DNA from: Rickettsiaceae bacterium
GTDB taxonomy: Bacteria; Pseudomonadota; Alphaproteobacteria; Rickettsiales; Rickettsiaceae
NCBI GenBank assembly: GCA_023301685.1
Contig: JALZUG010000017.1
Span: forward strand, 1 to 64,000
Length of the DNA: 64,000 nucleotides
Reading direction: 5' to 3'
A model generated the notes under the pieces. The model searched no databases, had not been told where the DNA came from, and saw only the letters and a list, made by a program, of their open reading frames with translations. A program made the translations under genes and the position numbers. Below, piece by piece: positions 1 through 9,090 of this stretch; within the stretch, counting starts at the first letter, position 1; each line of letters begins with the position of its first letter.

Positions 1-10
1 CTTCCGATCT
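1..10. other. Likely Illumina adapter remnant at the contig end
   Basis: The first ten bases, CTTCCGATCT, are the 3' end of the standard Illumina adapter. Read on the minus strand they follow a RodA coding sequence that is conserved up to Asn-Pro-Glu. There the family normally continues with an Asp-Pro-Leu-Gly type sequence, but the frame here continues Ile-Gly. The coding sequence therefore stops matching the family where the adapter string begins. These bases are probably not genomic. Confidence 0.75.
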
Positions 11-665
11 CTGGGTTTATAAAAGTCAGAACTCGTGACTTTTGATAATCATGAAGCATGTACCAAAAAACAGGTAATGCAGCTAGGCTCAAAATACCAG
101 AAGCTATAAAATAAAGAAGCCGTTTCCCTGCTGCAAAAAAAATGATAGTTGCGACTATGAGAGTAATCATCCCAGTCCCAAGGTCTGGCTGCTTTATAAC
201 AAAAGCAATCGGTATGAGAGTAGCTATAATAGGTACAATAATATTGTATTCCGAAAGGTTGTACTTACTGCTTTCGTGAAAATATTTTGCAAGCATGAGT
301 ACTAATGATATTTTTACTAGCTCAGATGGTTGAATGGTGATAATACCGAGATTGAGCCAGCGCGTGGCGCCCATAGCTGATTTACCCGTGAATTCAACAG
401 TTATAAGCATTACTAATGTTATAAAATAAAGAAAATATGAGAGTTGATATATAATCCTAAGGTCTATTAATGCAATCAATAATGATATAGGCATGAAAAT
501 GCAAAATGCAATTATTTGTTTTTCCGCCCAAGGCTCAAGGCTTCCACCTGCCGCTGAATATAATAAAACAAAGCCATAGATACTTAGTATTGATGTAAGA
601 AATGGTATGGATAGTGGAATCCTCTTTATTTTCTGTAAGAACTCTTCACTATTATTATATTCCAT
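1..665 (-). CDS. rodA: Rod-shape SEDS glycosyltransferase RodA (partial, N-terminal 221 residues)
   Basis: This is the polytopic SEDS-family peptidoglycan glycosyltransferase that works with a class B PBP and MreBCD in lateral wall growth. The translation starts MEYNNSEEFL and shows successive membrane segments. It has the family stretch SAMGATRWLNLG followed by IQPSEL, then KQPDLGTG, and RVLTFINPE near the truncated end. The MGA-x-RW and QPSE motifs favour RodA over FtsW. The reading frame runs off the left edge, and its last codons are probably adapter sequence. The start lies 13 bases downstream of the histidine kinase stop on the same strand, so the two are probably co-transcribed. mreB and mreC are at 50-52 kb. 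Confidence 0.92.
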   Translation of the reverse strand, partial: MEYNNSEEFLQKIKRIPLSIPFLTSILSIYGFVLLYSAAGGSLEPWAEKQIIAFCIFMPISLLIALIDLRIIYQLSYFLYFITLVMLITVEFTGKSAMGATRWLNLGIITIQPSELVKISLVLMLAKYFHESSKYNLSEYNIIVPIIATLIPIAFVIKQPDLGTGMITLIVATIIFFAAGKRLLYFIASGILSLAALPVFWYMLHDYQKSRVLTFINPEIG

Positions 666-678
666 GGATTATTTATAA

Positions 679-2442
679 TTACTTACGGGATCTTTTTCTA
701 TTGTATGCATTATAAACTAATTTATATTTTGGGAAAATAACTTTAATAGTTGTTCCTTTTTTTTCTACACTACTAACAGACAGAATTGCGTCATGTGCGT
801 CTAAAAGCATTTTAACTATAGCTAGTCCTAGGCCATATGAGCCGGTAGATTGGTAGTCAATTCCTTGGAGAGTACCATAAGCGCTAAGTGCGATAGGTAT
901 ATCCTCTTCTTTCATTCCAATCCCTTGATCCATAACTTTTATTTCCATTTTATTACTAATGATTTTTGCAGAAATGGTAATTGTTGTATCGTCTTTGGAA
1001 TATTTAATTGCATTACTAATTAGATTAATAAATACTTGCAGAATACGTCTTTCATCACAGATTAATAAAGGAAGATTTTCTTCAATTTCTTTTTCAATTT
1101 TAATTCTTCTTTTAGTAAACCTCGTATTAGATAGTTTAATTGCTTCATTTATAACTTCTGGGATATCAGTTAAAGCATTTATAGTTTTAAATTTACCCTC
1201 AATGATTTGATTTTCATCAAGAATATCATTAATAAAGTCTAAGATTAAGTTAGAATTTTTGTGTATTCCTTCAGCGTATTTTTTATATTTAGGTGGAAGT
1301 TTGCCCCACAACTCTTTTTTCATAATTTCTGAGCCAGTTTGAATAAAACCTAGTGGTGACCGGATTTCATGTGCAGTGAATGCTAAAAAGTCTGATTTTG
1401 CTTTAGTTACACTTTTGGCAACTGCTGTAGCTTTTTCGGCTTTTGTTCTGAGTCTTGTTTCCCTTTTGTATACTGAGATTACCATAAATAAACATGCGAT
1501 AGCGAAGATACATACTTCTATGAATTTCTTGGTAAGATTATCAATAATGTCTTGTTTGATTACTTCATTATCGATATTTACTATGATAGTGAATGGAAGT
1601 CCTTTTAATGAACTAACAAAGTAATTTAGTCCATTAATCATGTCGAGATAAGATATTTCATTTAACTCATTTTGATTATTTTGTAGAGATTTTACTATTT
1701 TACTTAAGTGAGGGTCGAGTTCTTCTTTATGATCAATTACATTGCTGATAATATCCTTTGATCGCGCTAGGATTCTCATATTTTGGTCAAGTATAATAAA
1801 ATGCGTACTCCTATTTTTCTTACGCATGTTAAGACTCCGAACCATAGTATCAATGTCGTAACTAAGGAGTACCGATCCAAGATATTTTTCAGTAATTGGA
1901 TCAGATAAGTTATCTATAATTTTAAGACTATTTCCTTTTATAGCACTCTTTTTTGTATGAAATACAATATGATTTCTCCAGTCAGAGTTATTAATCTTTC
2001 TTTTTCCTATAATTTTTTTTATGTACTCTGCATATTTGGGTTTATTTATGATTCCTTTTGTACTTGAAACTACCTCATAAAAATTTGCGTTAATCCAACT
2101 AAATTTTCTCCAACCAAACATCATATTAAAATCATGTGAAGTAAAGTGATCTTTAAGAGTTTTATGAATATGTTTTAAATTTTTATGATCGCGGAGAATG
2201 TTTCTACCGATTATATTTATGAAATATCTAGAGTAGTTTAGGTGGTCAGTAATTACTGTTTCTAGCAATTCCGATTCCATTTTCATATCCTTTAAGATCT
2301 GCTCTTTTTTATTTGAATATATTCTTATAAATGAAACTAAGGTAAGAATTACAACAACTATCACCACACTAAAAGTCACCATTTGTATAGCGATACTTTG
2401 ATCAATTGGATCTAGCTTTTTTTCGTTAGGTTTTAGTTCCAT
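679..2442 (-). CDS. Membrane sensor histidine kinase with extracytoplasmic sensor domain
   Basis: This 587-residue protein is a two-component sensor kinase of the inner membrane. Hydrophobic segments at about residues 20-41 and 308-325 enclose a roughly 265-residue periplasmic region of Cache-like size. The cytoplasmic part has the H-box FTAHEIRSPL with the phospho-accepting His near 358. It is followed by the N-box (FINLISNAIKYS, about 471-482), the G1 box DQGIGM and the G2 box GSYGLGLAIVK. There is no receiver domain and no adjacent response regulator; the nearest regulator-like gene is at 29.9 kb, and I only infer it as a possible partner. rodA follows closely on the same strand. The ligand is unknown. 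Confidence 0.88.
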   Translation of the reverse strand: MELKPNEKKLDPIDQSIAIQMVTFSVVIVVVILTLVSFIRIYSNKKEQILKDMKMESELLETVITDHLNYSRYFINIIGRNILRDHKNLKHIHKTLKDHFTSHDFNMMFGWRKFSWINANFYEVVSSTKGIINKPKYAEYIKKIIGKRKINNSDWRNHIVFHTKKSAIKGNSLKIIDNLSDPITEKYLGSVLLSYDIDTMVRSLNMRKKNRSTHFIILDQNMRILARSKDIISNVIDHKEELDPHLSKIVKSLQNNQNELNEISYLDMINGLNYFVSSLKGLPFTIIVNIDNEVIKQDIIDNLTKKFIEVCIFAIACLFMVISVYKRETRLRTKAEKATAVAKSVTKAKSDFLAFTAHEIRSPLGFIQTGSEIMKKELWGKLPPKYKKYAEGIHKNSNLILDFINDILDENQIIEGKFKTINALTDIPEVINEAIKLSNTRFTKRRIKIEKEIEENLPLLICDERRILQVFINLISNAIKYSKDDTTITISAKIISNKMEIKVMDQGIGMKEEDIPIALSAYGTLQGIDYQSTGSYGLGLAIVKMLLDAHDAILSVSSVEKKGTTIKVIFPKYKLVYNAYNRKRSRK

Positions 2443-2558
2443 AAACTAATGATATCAATGTTGTAAATCACTCTTTAAATAAGACTATAATTTTTTCCTA
2501 TACTATTCTAGTAGAAATGATGTAAACTCCCAGGATTATAAAATATATTGTCCAGGTT

Positions 2559-3941
2559 ATGAAGCTATCATTATATAATTCGCTAACAAGAAAAAGAGAG
2601 TTTTTTTCACCTATTGATGACAAATTAGTTAAAATGTATGTTTGCGGTCCGACAGTTTATGATCATCCTCATATTGGGAATGCAAGATCAGTAGTAGTGT
2701 ATGATGTGCTATATCGTATATTAATCAATCTATTTGGTTATGATCACGTGAGATATGTAAGAAATATTACTGATATTGATGATAAAATTATGATCAGAGC
2801 TCTTGAAGAAAAAATTTCTATTTCCGAGCTAACCAAAAGAACTACTAATTATTTTCATGGCGATATGGATTATTTGGGTTGTAAGAGACCTAATATAGAG
2901 CCAAAAGCAACAGAACATCTAAAGGAGATGATAGAAATCATTAATAAACTTCTTGCAAAAAATATAGCTTATAAAGCGAATGGCCATGTTTATTTTGATG
3001 TGACTAAAGCTCAGGATTATAACAAGCTTTCCGGTCGCTCGTTTGAAGATATGTTTCAAGGGGTAAGAATTGAAGCAAGTGAGGCTAAAAAACATCCAGG
3101 TGATTTTGTTTTATGGAAACCATCAAGTTCGGAAGATGATGAGTCAGCGAGATTTGAAAGCCCATTTGGTGAAGGACGTCCCGGTTGGCATATAGAGTGT
3201 TCAGCTATGAGTTATAAATATTTAGGAGAGAATTTTGATATTCATGGAGGTGGGGCAGATTTAATTTTCCCGCATCATACCAACGAGATAGCGCAAAGCT
3301 GTTCAGCGTTTCCTGGATCAAAGTTTGCAAAATTATGGGTGCATAATGGATTTTTAACCGTTAATCATGAAAAAATGAGTAAGTCATTAGGAAATTTTAC
3401 TACAGTCCAAGATTTGCGCAAGAAAGGTATAAAAGGCGATGTTGCACGCCTGTTTTTATTAAGCAATCATTATAGAAAGCCAATTGATTATAATGATAAA
3501 GCTATATCTGATGCAAAAGGGACAATTTTTTATTGGTATCGAGCAATTGAAAACTTATCTAACATTGAAGTAAGTAGTGTTCCGGAACAATTTTTTAATT
3601 GTTTACTTGATGATATGAATAGCAGCAATGCAATCAAGATTACTAATGACTATGCCAAGCAAATTCATTCAGAGACAGATATAAAAAGAAAAAGCAAGCT
3701 GGCTTCAAAGTTGCTTGCATGCGCTAATTTTCTTGGTTTAATGAGTAAGTCTGTTGATGAATGGTTTAAAGGTTCAGATAACAATCAAATTGAACATATT
3801 GAGAATTTATTATCTAGACGATTAATTGCTAAAAAGCAGACAGATTGGCAGTTAGCAGACCAGATTAGACAAGAACTAAACGATATGGAAATAGAAATAG
3901 AAGATAAGCCTGATGGTACTTCTGTTTGGAAGAAGAAATAG
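2559..3941 (+). CDS. cysS: Cysteinyl-tRNA synthetase
   Basis: This class I aminoacyl-tRNA synthetase charges tRNA-Cys in the cytoplasm. The 460-residue length is normal for bacteria. The N-terminal catalytic core has [15 protein letters not shown], with the HIGH-type motif at 38-41. The expected zinc ligands appear as Cys29, Cys214 (in HIECS), His239 and Glu243 (HHTNE). The KMSKS loop is at 272-276 (EKMSKSLGN). The C-terminal helical anticodon-binding part ends in a typical [12 protein letters not shown]. The ATG is preceded by a weak AGG. It stands alone on the plus strand, divergent from the histidine kinase gene. Confidence 0.97.
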   Translation: MKLSLYNSLTRKREFFSPIDDKLVKMYVCGPTVYDHPHIGNARSVVVYDVLYRILINLFGYDHVRYVRNITDIDDKIMIRALEEKISISELTKRTTNYFHGDMDYLGCKRPNIEPKATEHLKEMIEIINKLLAKNIAYKANGHVYFDVTKAQDYNKLSGRSFEDMFQGVRIEASEAKKHPGDFVLWKPSSSEDDESARFESPFGEGRPGWHIECSAMSYKYLGENFDIHGGGADLIFPHHTNEIAQSCSAFPGSKFAKLWVHNGFLTVNHEKMSKSLGNFTTVQDLRKKGIKGDVARLFLLSNHYRKPIDYNDKAISDAKGTIFYWYRAIENLSNIEVSSVPEQFFNCLLDDMNSSNAIKITNDYAKQIHSETDIKRKSKLASKLLACANFLGLMSKSVDEWFKGSDNNQIEHIENLLSRRLIAKKQTDWQLADQIRQELNDMEIEIEDKPDGTSVWKKK

Positions 3942-4201
3942 AGGAAAATATGCTTTTTCTGTAACTGAAGACGTATAGATTGCTACGTTTCTTATAGTTT
4001 TTAACAAGTGATAAAATGCATAGAGATTATTTATTATAGCTAGCGAAGCACGGCAATCGGCTAGTGTAGGCGTATATTATTAAGTTGATATATTGCTAAG
4101 TTGTGTTTCTTCTTGCAGATAATAAAGTGATTTTTTAAAGCAAGTTTTATCTTAAACAATCCATACAACAAATAAAAAAGTAAATATGATATAAGTTCGG
4201 T

Positions 4202-4232
4202 GTGGTAGCTACAATGCATATTTGTAGACCAC
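4202..4232. repeat. Imperfect inverted repeat (hairpin) downstream of cspA
   Basis: GTGGT (4202-4206) pairs with ACCAC (4228-4232), and CTACAA (4209-4214) pairs with TTGTAG (4222-4227). A two-base AG bulge lies on the left and the loop contains TGCA. No T-run follows directly on either strand, so it does not look like a simple terminator. It could be a relic of a palindromic element or an mRNA 3' structure. Confidence 0.5.
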
Positions 4233-4253
4233 CTCAAATTTAATTTTTTGCAT

Positions 4254-4294
4254 AAAAAAAAAGACCTAAAAGCATTTGCTATAGGCCTTTTTTA
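4254..4294 (-). terminator. Rho-independent terminator of cspA
   Basis: Read on the minus strand, an 11-bp stem is formed by AAAAAGGCCTA and TAGGTCTTTTT with one G-U pair. An inner AGC/GCT extension follows, and a run of Ts ends the structure. It starts about 20 bases after the cspA stop codon. Confidence 0.85.
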
Positions 4295-4312
4295 TATAAA
4301 ATGATATACCGA

Positions 4313-4516
4313 TTATGCTAATTCAATCTTAACAGCTGAAATCTTACCATTTTGCTCTTCAAGTTCGAAAGTTACTGCTTGATCATCGTTAAGATTATCA
4401 ATGCCGCTTCTTTCTAGAGCGCTGATGTGTATGAATACATCTTTTCCACCTTCATCAGGTTGAATAAATCCGTATCCTTTGGTTGGATTAAACCACTTTA
4501 CTTTTCCACTAGCCAT
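4313..4516 (-). CDS. cspA: Cold-shock protein (CspA family)
   Basis: This 67-residue single-domain OB-fold RNA chaperone binds single-stranded nucleic acids and prevents mRNA structure. The RNP1 motif KGYGFI and the RNP2 motif VFIHI are both present after the conserved start GKVKWFNPTKG. The length matches the family exactly. The gene is monocistronic, with a -10-like TATAAT about 45 bases upstream of the start and a strong terminator directly downstream. CspA-family genes often have structured leader RNAs; the leader here would be short (about 40 nt), so long-leader thermoregulation is not suggested. The exact paralogue name cannot be assigned. Confidence 0.95.
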   Translation of the reverse strand: MASGKVKWFNPTKGYGFIQPDEGGKDVFIHISALERSGIDNLNDDQAVTFELEEQNGKISAVKIELA

Positions 4517-4864
4517 AATACCTCGTTATTGTTTATAGTGTTTGAGCATCAAAATTGGTGCATTATAATATTTTGAGTTAGTTTAATATTCTAATACTTC
4601 TGCTGGAAAAAGGCTTATATCAAAGATCTCTTTAAAAATGAATTTTTAGTAATCGAGGTAATTGAATAAATTTATATAATAGTCATTCGTCTCAAATTAA
4701 TAACTTCGTATTTCTGAGTTAACTTAATTATATTAAGCTAAAGCTCGTCACTCTCAGTTTTCAATATAATAAAAACAACTATAGTCTTCTAACAGTAAGT
4801 TTTTTAGTATCTAATCTAAAAACTCATAGATAGCATACATTATAATACCTGTACTAGCAATCAC
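4517..4864. other. 348-bp intergenic region upstream of cspA
   Basis: This very AT-rich region holds the cspA promoter area on its left side, including a minus-strand TATAAT at 4562-4567. The rest shows no open frame of note, no clear repeat and no RNA gene that I can recognise. Confidence 0.5.
4562..4567 (-). promoter_or_regulatory. -10 element of the cspA promoter
   Basis: The minus strand reads TATAAT here, a perfect -10 hexamer, about 45 bases before the cspA ATG. I do not see a convincing -35 hexamer at the usual 16-18 base spacing. Confidence 0.5.
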
Positions 4865-5833
4865 TTAAAGTATATCTTTTTGTATTATTTCTACAACTTT
4901 GTTTATTTCTGACAATGGTTCATAATTGTAGGGTTCCAGAAAATTAGTATTTCTGTCTAATCTACGTACTATTCCTAGGTCAACTAGTTGTTGAATGAAA
5001 AAATTATGCTTCTTTAAGGTAAAATTATCTGGACGATATATATATATTGGCTTTCCTGTACTTGCTGCTTCGCTGCACATTGATATAGAATCCGGTGTTG
5101 AAACAATAAATTCAGCAGACCCAAGTATTGCAGGGTATGGGTTTGATTCACCACTTTCAGGGTCATAACAGATATTAGGCCATGGAAACTTTTCCTGAAA
5201 ATATTCTTTTACATTTTTAGGAGTTCTTCGGCTGAAAGTAATGAATAATGCAAGAGAGTGGCTATCTGCAACAGTGATAAGAGATTCACTTAACTCTTGT
5301 GCATTTTCTATGGTTAATTTGTAGTTTTTGGTTGAGCCACCAATAATAACAGCAATAAAATTTTTTATGTCAGGGTATTTATTTTCAAAACTATCTCTGA
5401 CTTTTGGGAGTTTTTCCTGAACATTGGTTAAAGCTCCAAGGATCCTAACAATATTAGGTAATGTATAATTATATACATCATGTTGAGGTAGTATAATTAA
5501 CTCAAACTCTTTTGGGTCCAAATTTGGACGCATTATCTGAATAATTTTGGATTTATTGTTCGATATTTTTTTTAAATGTACTGCAAGAGCAGCCGTGCGC
5601 CTTCCAGCCGAAATAATTATATCTGGAATATTTTCTGATCTAAGCTGTTTGAGAACACTACTTTTTACATGTATTGGAAATAAAGATAAAATAGAATTTG
5701 GTAATTTGCCAAAATGATTGTAGTTAATTTGCTTTATTTCAAACGGTTGACCTATTTTTTCAGCCAAAACTATTGCTTGGTTTGCATTTCCTACCCTATT
5801 ATCAACCAAAACCCAAATTTTTGGTACAGTCAT
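4865..5833 (-). CDS. ELM1-like (mitochondrial fission ELM1 family) protein
   Basis: This protein belongs to a family named after a plant mitochondrial fission factor and common in alphaproteobacteria, where its role is not settled. The start KIWVLVDNRVGNANQA and the internal VIIGGSTKNYKL and STPDSISMCSEA resemble the family and a GT-B-like glycosyltransferase fold. The open frame begins at a GTG at 5854. I prefer the ATG at 5833, because family members usually begin close to KIWVL. It lies about 95 bases downstream of the phosphomannomutase gene on the same strand, which together with the fold suggests a role in envelope glycan metabolism. That role is inference. Confidence 0.75.
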   Translation of the reverse strand: MTVPKIWVLVDNRVGNANQAIVLAEKIGQPFEIKQINYNHFGKLPNSILSLFPIHVKSSVLKQLRSENIPDIIISAGRRTAALAVHLKKISNNKSKIIQIMRPNLDPKEFELIILPQHDVYNYTLPNIVRILGALTNVQEKLPKVRDSFENKYPDIKNFIAVIIGGSTKNYKLTIENAQELSESLITVADSHSLALFITFSRRTPKNVKEYFQEKFPWPNICYDPESGESNPYPAILGSAEFIVSTPDSISMCSEAASTGKPIYIYRPDNFTLKKHNFFIQQLVDLGIVRRLDRNTNFLEPYNYEPLSEINKVVEIIQKDIL

Positions 5834-5927
5834 ATTATTCTTTGCTAAATCCACTTTAAATTACTATAGCAAACAAAACGAGTTTAGTCTATTTAAGAGA
5901 TATTCTATAATAAACTATTCTATAGTC

Positions 5928-7301
5928 TTAACTTAATATTACAGATTCGATTTCCTTCACTTTTTGGTCAATAGAAACTTTTTGTCCTTTGGTTTCAAGA
6001 TTTAATCGAAGTAAGGGTTCCGTATTAGATCCCCGTAAATTAAAACGCCAATCTGCAAATTCTATACTAATTCCATCAACATAATCGATTTTTGCACCTT
6101 TGCTTGAGTAGTATTTTTTAACATTCTCAATAGATTGTTTTATGTTTGTTACTTGATAGTTTATTTCTCCGCTGCATGGATATGCTTCCATGTTTTGCTT
6201 AATTAATTCAGATAATTTGACGGTAGATTTGCATAATAATTCAGAGACAAGAAGCCAAGGAATCATACCACTATCACAATATGCGAAATCGCGGAAATAA
6301 TGATGAGCACTCATTTCACCGCCATATATTGCATTTACTTCGCGCATTTTTTCTTTAATAAAGCTGTGTCCGGATTTACTTTCAACTGCCATACCACCAC
6401 TACTTTTTACAATGTCTAGTGTATTCCATATGAGTCTTGGATCATGAATTATCTTTTCACCTGGAGCTTTGCTTAAGAAGCTTTGAGCAAGCATGCCGAC
6501 TAGATAATAGCCATCTATAAATTGTCCTTTTTCGTCAAACAGAAAGCATCTATCAAAATCACCATCCCAGGCAATACCAAAATCTGCATTATTTTTTATC
6601 ACTGCATTAGAAGTTACAGCTCTATTTTCTGTGATCATTGGATTTGGTACACCATTTGGGAAATTTCCATCAGGTATTTCATGTATATAAATAAACTCAA
6701 ATGGTAATTTTTTTTCCAGTAATTTAATAATTTGCCCCGCAGGTCCGTTTCCAGGATTTACGACAATTTTAAGTGGACGTAAATTTTCGTCATTTACATA
6801 ATCCAAAATATGCGCAATATATGAAAATTTGTCCTCTGCTGAAGCGATCTGGCCTTTTTTCCTAGTTGAAGAAAATCCATTATTTGATTTACTCAATTCT
6901 AAAACACGATCATGTATAATTTTGAGATCATCTGCTCCAGACATTGGTTTTGCTGAAGACTTAACCATCTTCATACCATTATGACCTTTCGGATTATGGC
7001 TTGCTGTTACCATAATTCCGCCTCCAACTCCTTCATTTTCTTGTGCAAATGTATGAAAATATACTTCTTCAGTGCCACATAATCCAATATTAATAATATC
7101 AACACCAGAATCTGTAAGTCCATTAATCAAAGCGTTTGCAAGGTCTATGCTTTCTAGTCTTATATCGTATCCAATGATTATTTTTCCTGGATCGATAATT
7201 TCTGCATACGCTTTACCAATCAAATATGCGAGTTCTATATTCAAATCTTCAGGTATTTTTCCACGGATATCATACGCTTTAAAGCACTGTAATTTTTTCA
7301 T
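5928..7301 (-). CDS. manB: Phosphomannomutase/phosphoglucomutase
   Basis: This 457-residue alpha-D-phosphohexomutase interconverts hexose-6-phosphate and hexose-1-phosphate, supplying mannose-1-phosphate (or glucose-1-phosphate) for nucleotide sugars. All four family loops are visible. The phosphoserine loop is TASHNPKG with Ser101, the metal loop DGDFDR is at 246-251, the sugar-specificity loop GEMSAHH is at 328-334, and the phosphate loop RGSNTEP is at 423-429. The GEMSAHH form is typical of PMM/PGM enzymes. It overlaps the upstream manC by 23 bases, so the two are clearly translated from one transcript. It could equally be named algC or pgm by function; the substrate choice is inferred from the manC neighbour. 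Confidence 0.93.
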   Translation of the reverse strand: MKKLQCFKAYDIRGKIPEDLNIELAYLIGKAYAEIIDPGKIIIGYDIRLESIDLANALINGLTDSGVDIINIGLCGTEEVYFHTFAQENEGVGGGIMVTASHNPKGHNGMKMVKSSAKPMSGADDLKIIHDRVLELSKSNNGFSSTRKKGQIASAEDKFSYIAHILDYVNDENLRPLKIVVNPGNGPAGQIIKLLEKKLPFEFIYIHEIPDGNFPNGVPNPMITENRAVTSNAVIKNNADFGIAWDGDFDRCFLFDEKGQFIDGYYLVGMLAQSFLSKAPGEKIIHDPRLIWNTLDIVKSSGGMAVESKSGHSFIKEKMREVNAIYGGEMSAHHYFRDFAYCDSGMIPWLLVSELLCKSTVKLSELIKQNMEAYPCSGEINYQVTNIKQSIENVKKYYSSKGAKIDYVDGISIEFADWRFNLRGSNTEPLLRLNLETKGQKVSIDQKVKEIESVILS

Positions 7302-8697
7302 TTTTCTTCAGACCAAAATTATTTTCTAAACTAGCGATACCATTTTCTAGCATATAATCATCTAATTGAATAGAAAATATAATCAAAGATTTTGAGCTTA
7401 CATTTGTAATATAAAAATTTGAATCATCAGAAATATGTTTTGATTCATTGTCAGAAAGGATGGTGACTGAATTATTACTTGAGAATTCTGCGATTCCTGA
7501 TACTACCATCCAGTTTGAAGTATAGTCAAAATACTCATTTATTCTAAAAGTCTTCTTAGGGTATATAGTGATTTCGATAATATTAGGTCCATTATTTCTT
7601 GCAAATCTTTTTGTTTGTCCCCAAGAAAATTGACTATTTTTGTTGTTTTCTTCTTCGAAAAATAAGTTCTTCACTTCAGACGAGCGGTTTTTATCGGCTA
7701 TGAGTATACCGTTATCTGAGTTTATTATTGTTAAATTCTGTGCTCCAATTACAGCAACATTTTTTTCTTTGTTTTCAATGTAACAATTTTTAGTATCTTT
7801 CAATATGACTGAGCCATTAATTTTGTTTCCGTCAGTATCCGCAGTATAACATGTGCTTAAGGATTCCCAGTTACCAACATCCTTCCATACAAAATTGCTA
7901 GGCACAACCATTAAATTTTTAGATTTCTCCATTAATTCATAGTCAATTGAACTTGTCTTTATTGATAAAAAACTATCCAGATTTAGTTTCAACTCTGAAT
8001 AATCATTACTATTGGATAGTTTTGATGCACTAATACAATTTTTTACATCCTGCAAAATAGAGGGTGCATTTTTTTCCATTTCTTCCAGAAAACTACCTGC
8101 TTTAAAGCAAAATATACCAGAATTCCATAGATATTCATTGCTATCAATGAAATTTCTAGCTAAGTCAATATTTGGCTTTTCAATAAATTCTAAGATTCTC
8201 TCATTTTCTTGTCTGATATAACCATAACTCGTACTAGGATGATCTGGAGTAATGCCAAGAGTTACTATCTTATTTAGTTCTGCAAGCTGCTTGGCCTTTG
8301 CAATAGATTTTTTAAATTCCGTTTTATCATCAATAATATGATCAGATGGTAGTATTAACATCATTTCTTCAGGTCCATATAATCTATTAACCTGAATTGC
8401 AGCAGCTGTTATTGCGGGCGCTGTATTACGTGATATAGGTTCAGAAATAAAACTATTTTTAGTAAACAAACTTTCAACATCAGCTGCGTTTGAGTACTCA
8501 CTATTAATTTGGGTTATAAACTTACTATTAGCGACTGTAATTATACCGGATATTTCTTCAAGATTTTTAGCTCTTAAATAAGTTTGCTGGAGTAAACTCA
8601 AATGGCTATTAATTTTAATAAATGGTTTGGGGTTGTTTTCGGTGGAAACTGGCCAAAGTCTACTTCCTTTTCCTCCGGCTAAAATTATAGCTTGCAT
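7279..8697 (-). CDS. manC: Mannose-1-phosphate guanylyltransferase with degenerate isomerase domain
   Basis: This 472-residue protein has the layout of bifunctional type II PMI/GMP enzymes. The N-terminal nucleotidyltransferase looks intact: GGKGSRLWP at 8-16, FIEKP at 171-175 and ISRNTAPA near 88-95. It should make GDP-mannose from GTP and mannose-1-phosphate. The C-terminal cupin domain is recognisable (SWGQTKRF, then VVSGIAEF), but the metal-binding stretch normally reading QMHHHRAEHW is replaced by INEYFDYTSNW near 386-396. The later conserved His before the C-terminal strands is also missing. I infer that phosphomannose isomerase activity is lost. The next gene, manB, overlaps by 23 bases. 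Confidence 0.9.
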   Translation of the reverse strand: MQAIILAGGKGSRLWPVSTENNPKPFIKINSHLSLLQQTYLRAKNLEEISGIITVANSKFITQINSEYSNAADVESLFTKNSFISEPISRNTAPAITAAAIQVNRLYGPEEMMLILPSDHIIDDKTEFKKSIAKAKQLAELNKIVTLGITPDHPSTSYGYIRQENERILEFIEKPNIDLARNFIDSNEYLWNSGIFCFKAGSFLEEMEKNAPSILQDVKNCISASKLSNSNDYSELKLNLDSFLSIKTSSIDYELMEKSKNLMVVPSNFVWKDVGNWESLSTCYTADTDGNKINGSVILKDTKNCYIENKEKNVAVIGAQNLTIINSDNGILIADKNRSSEVKNLFFEEENNKNSQFSWGQTKRFARNNGPNIIEITIYPKKTFRINEYFDYTSNWMVVSGIAEFSSNNSVTILSDNESKHISDDSNFYITNVSSKSLIIFSIQLDDYMLENGIASLENNFGLKKNEKITVL

Positions 8698-9090
8698 ATC
8701 AGTATGTAATCCATTTTATTTTTTGTATGATTTATTTGAAGCTTTAGCATTCGTTCCTGGCATACATACTCTTACATAGGCATTGTCTAAGTTTTGCCAC
8801 TAGCATCAAACTAAATCACCATTACTTTATTCGCGGATTCTATATATAAATTGTCAATATTTAGTTAACAAACTGGCGTATTTAGATAAATAAATACACT
8901 TACAATGCAGATTTATTGAATATTCCTTAATTTATGCGGCAAAATGAATGTATTATAAATGACTTTCTACCTTTTCAACTTTTCAATCTGATTATAGTGA
9001 AGATTTACTACGGCAAGGAAAATATATTATAGATATAATACTTAATTGATGATATTTATATGTAAAAATAATGAATTGGTTTGACTGTTA
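8698..9090. other. 393-bp divergent promoter region, manC to tlc
   Basis: This AT-rich spacer lies between the divergently transcribed manC and tlc genes. A plus-strand TATAAT at 9034-9039 may be the -10 of tlc, but I see no matching -35 at normal spacing. No open frame or repeat stands out. Confidence 0.45.

Larger units (their letters stand above)
3942..4312. other. 371-bp intergenic region between cysS and cspA
   Basis: I see no credible coding sequence here. The region lies between the convergent ends of cysS and cspA. Its right half contains an imperfect palindrome at 4202-4232 and the cspA terminator at 4254-4294. A stretch near 4046 looks faintly like the palindromic repeat at 56.7 kb, but the match is too short to claim. 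Confidence 0.6.

Noticed and set aside
4040-4065. Short stretch resembling the palindromic repeat at 56.7 kb
   Set aside because: Only a few bases around CGAAG and CGGCAATC agree, which is too short to call a copy in AT-rich DNA.
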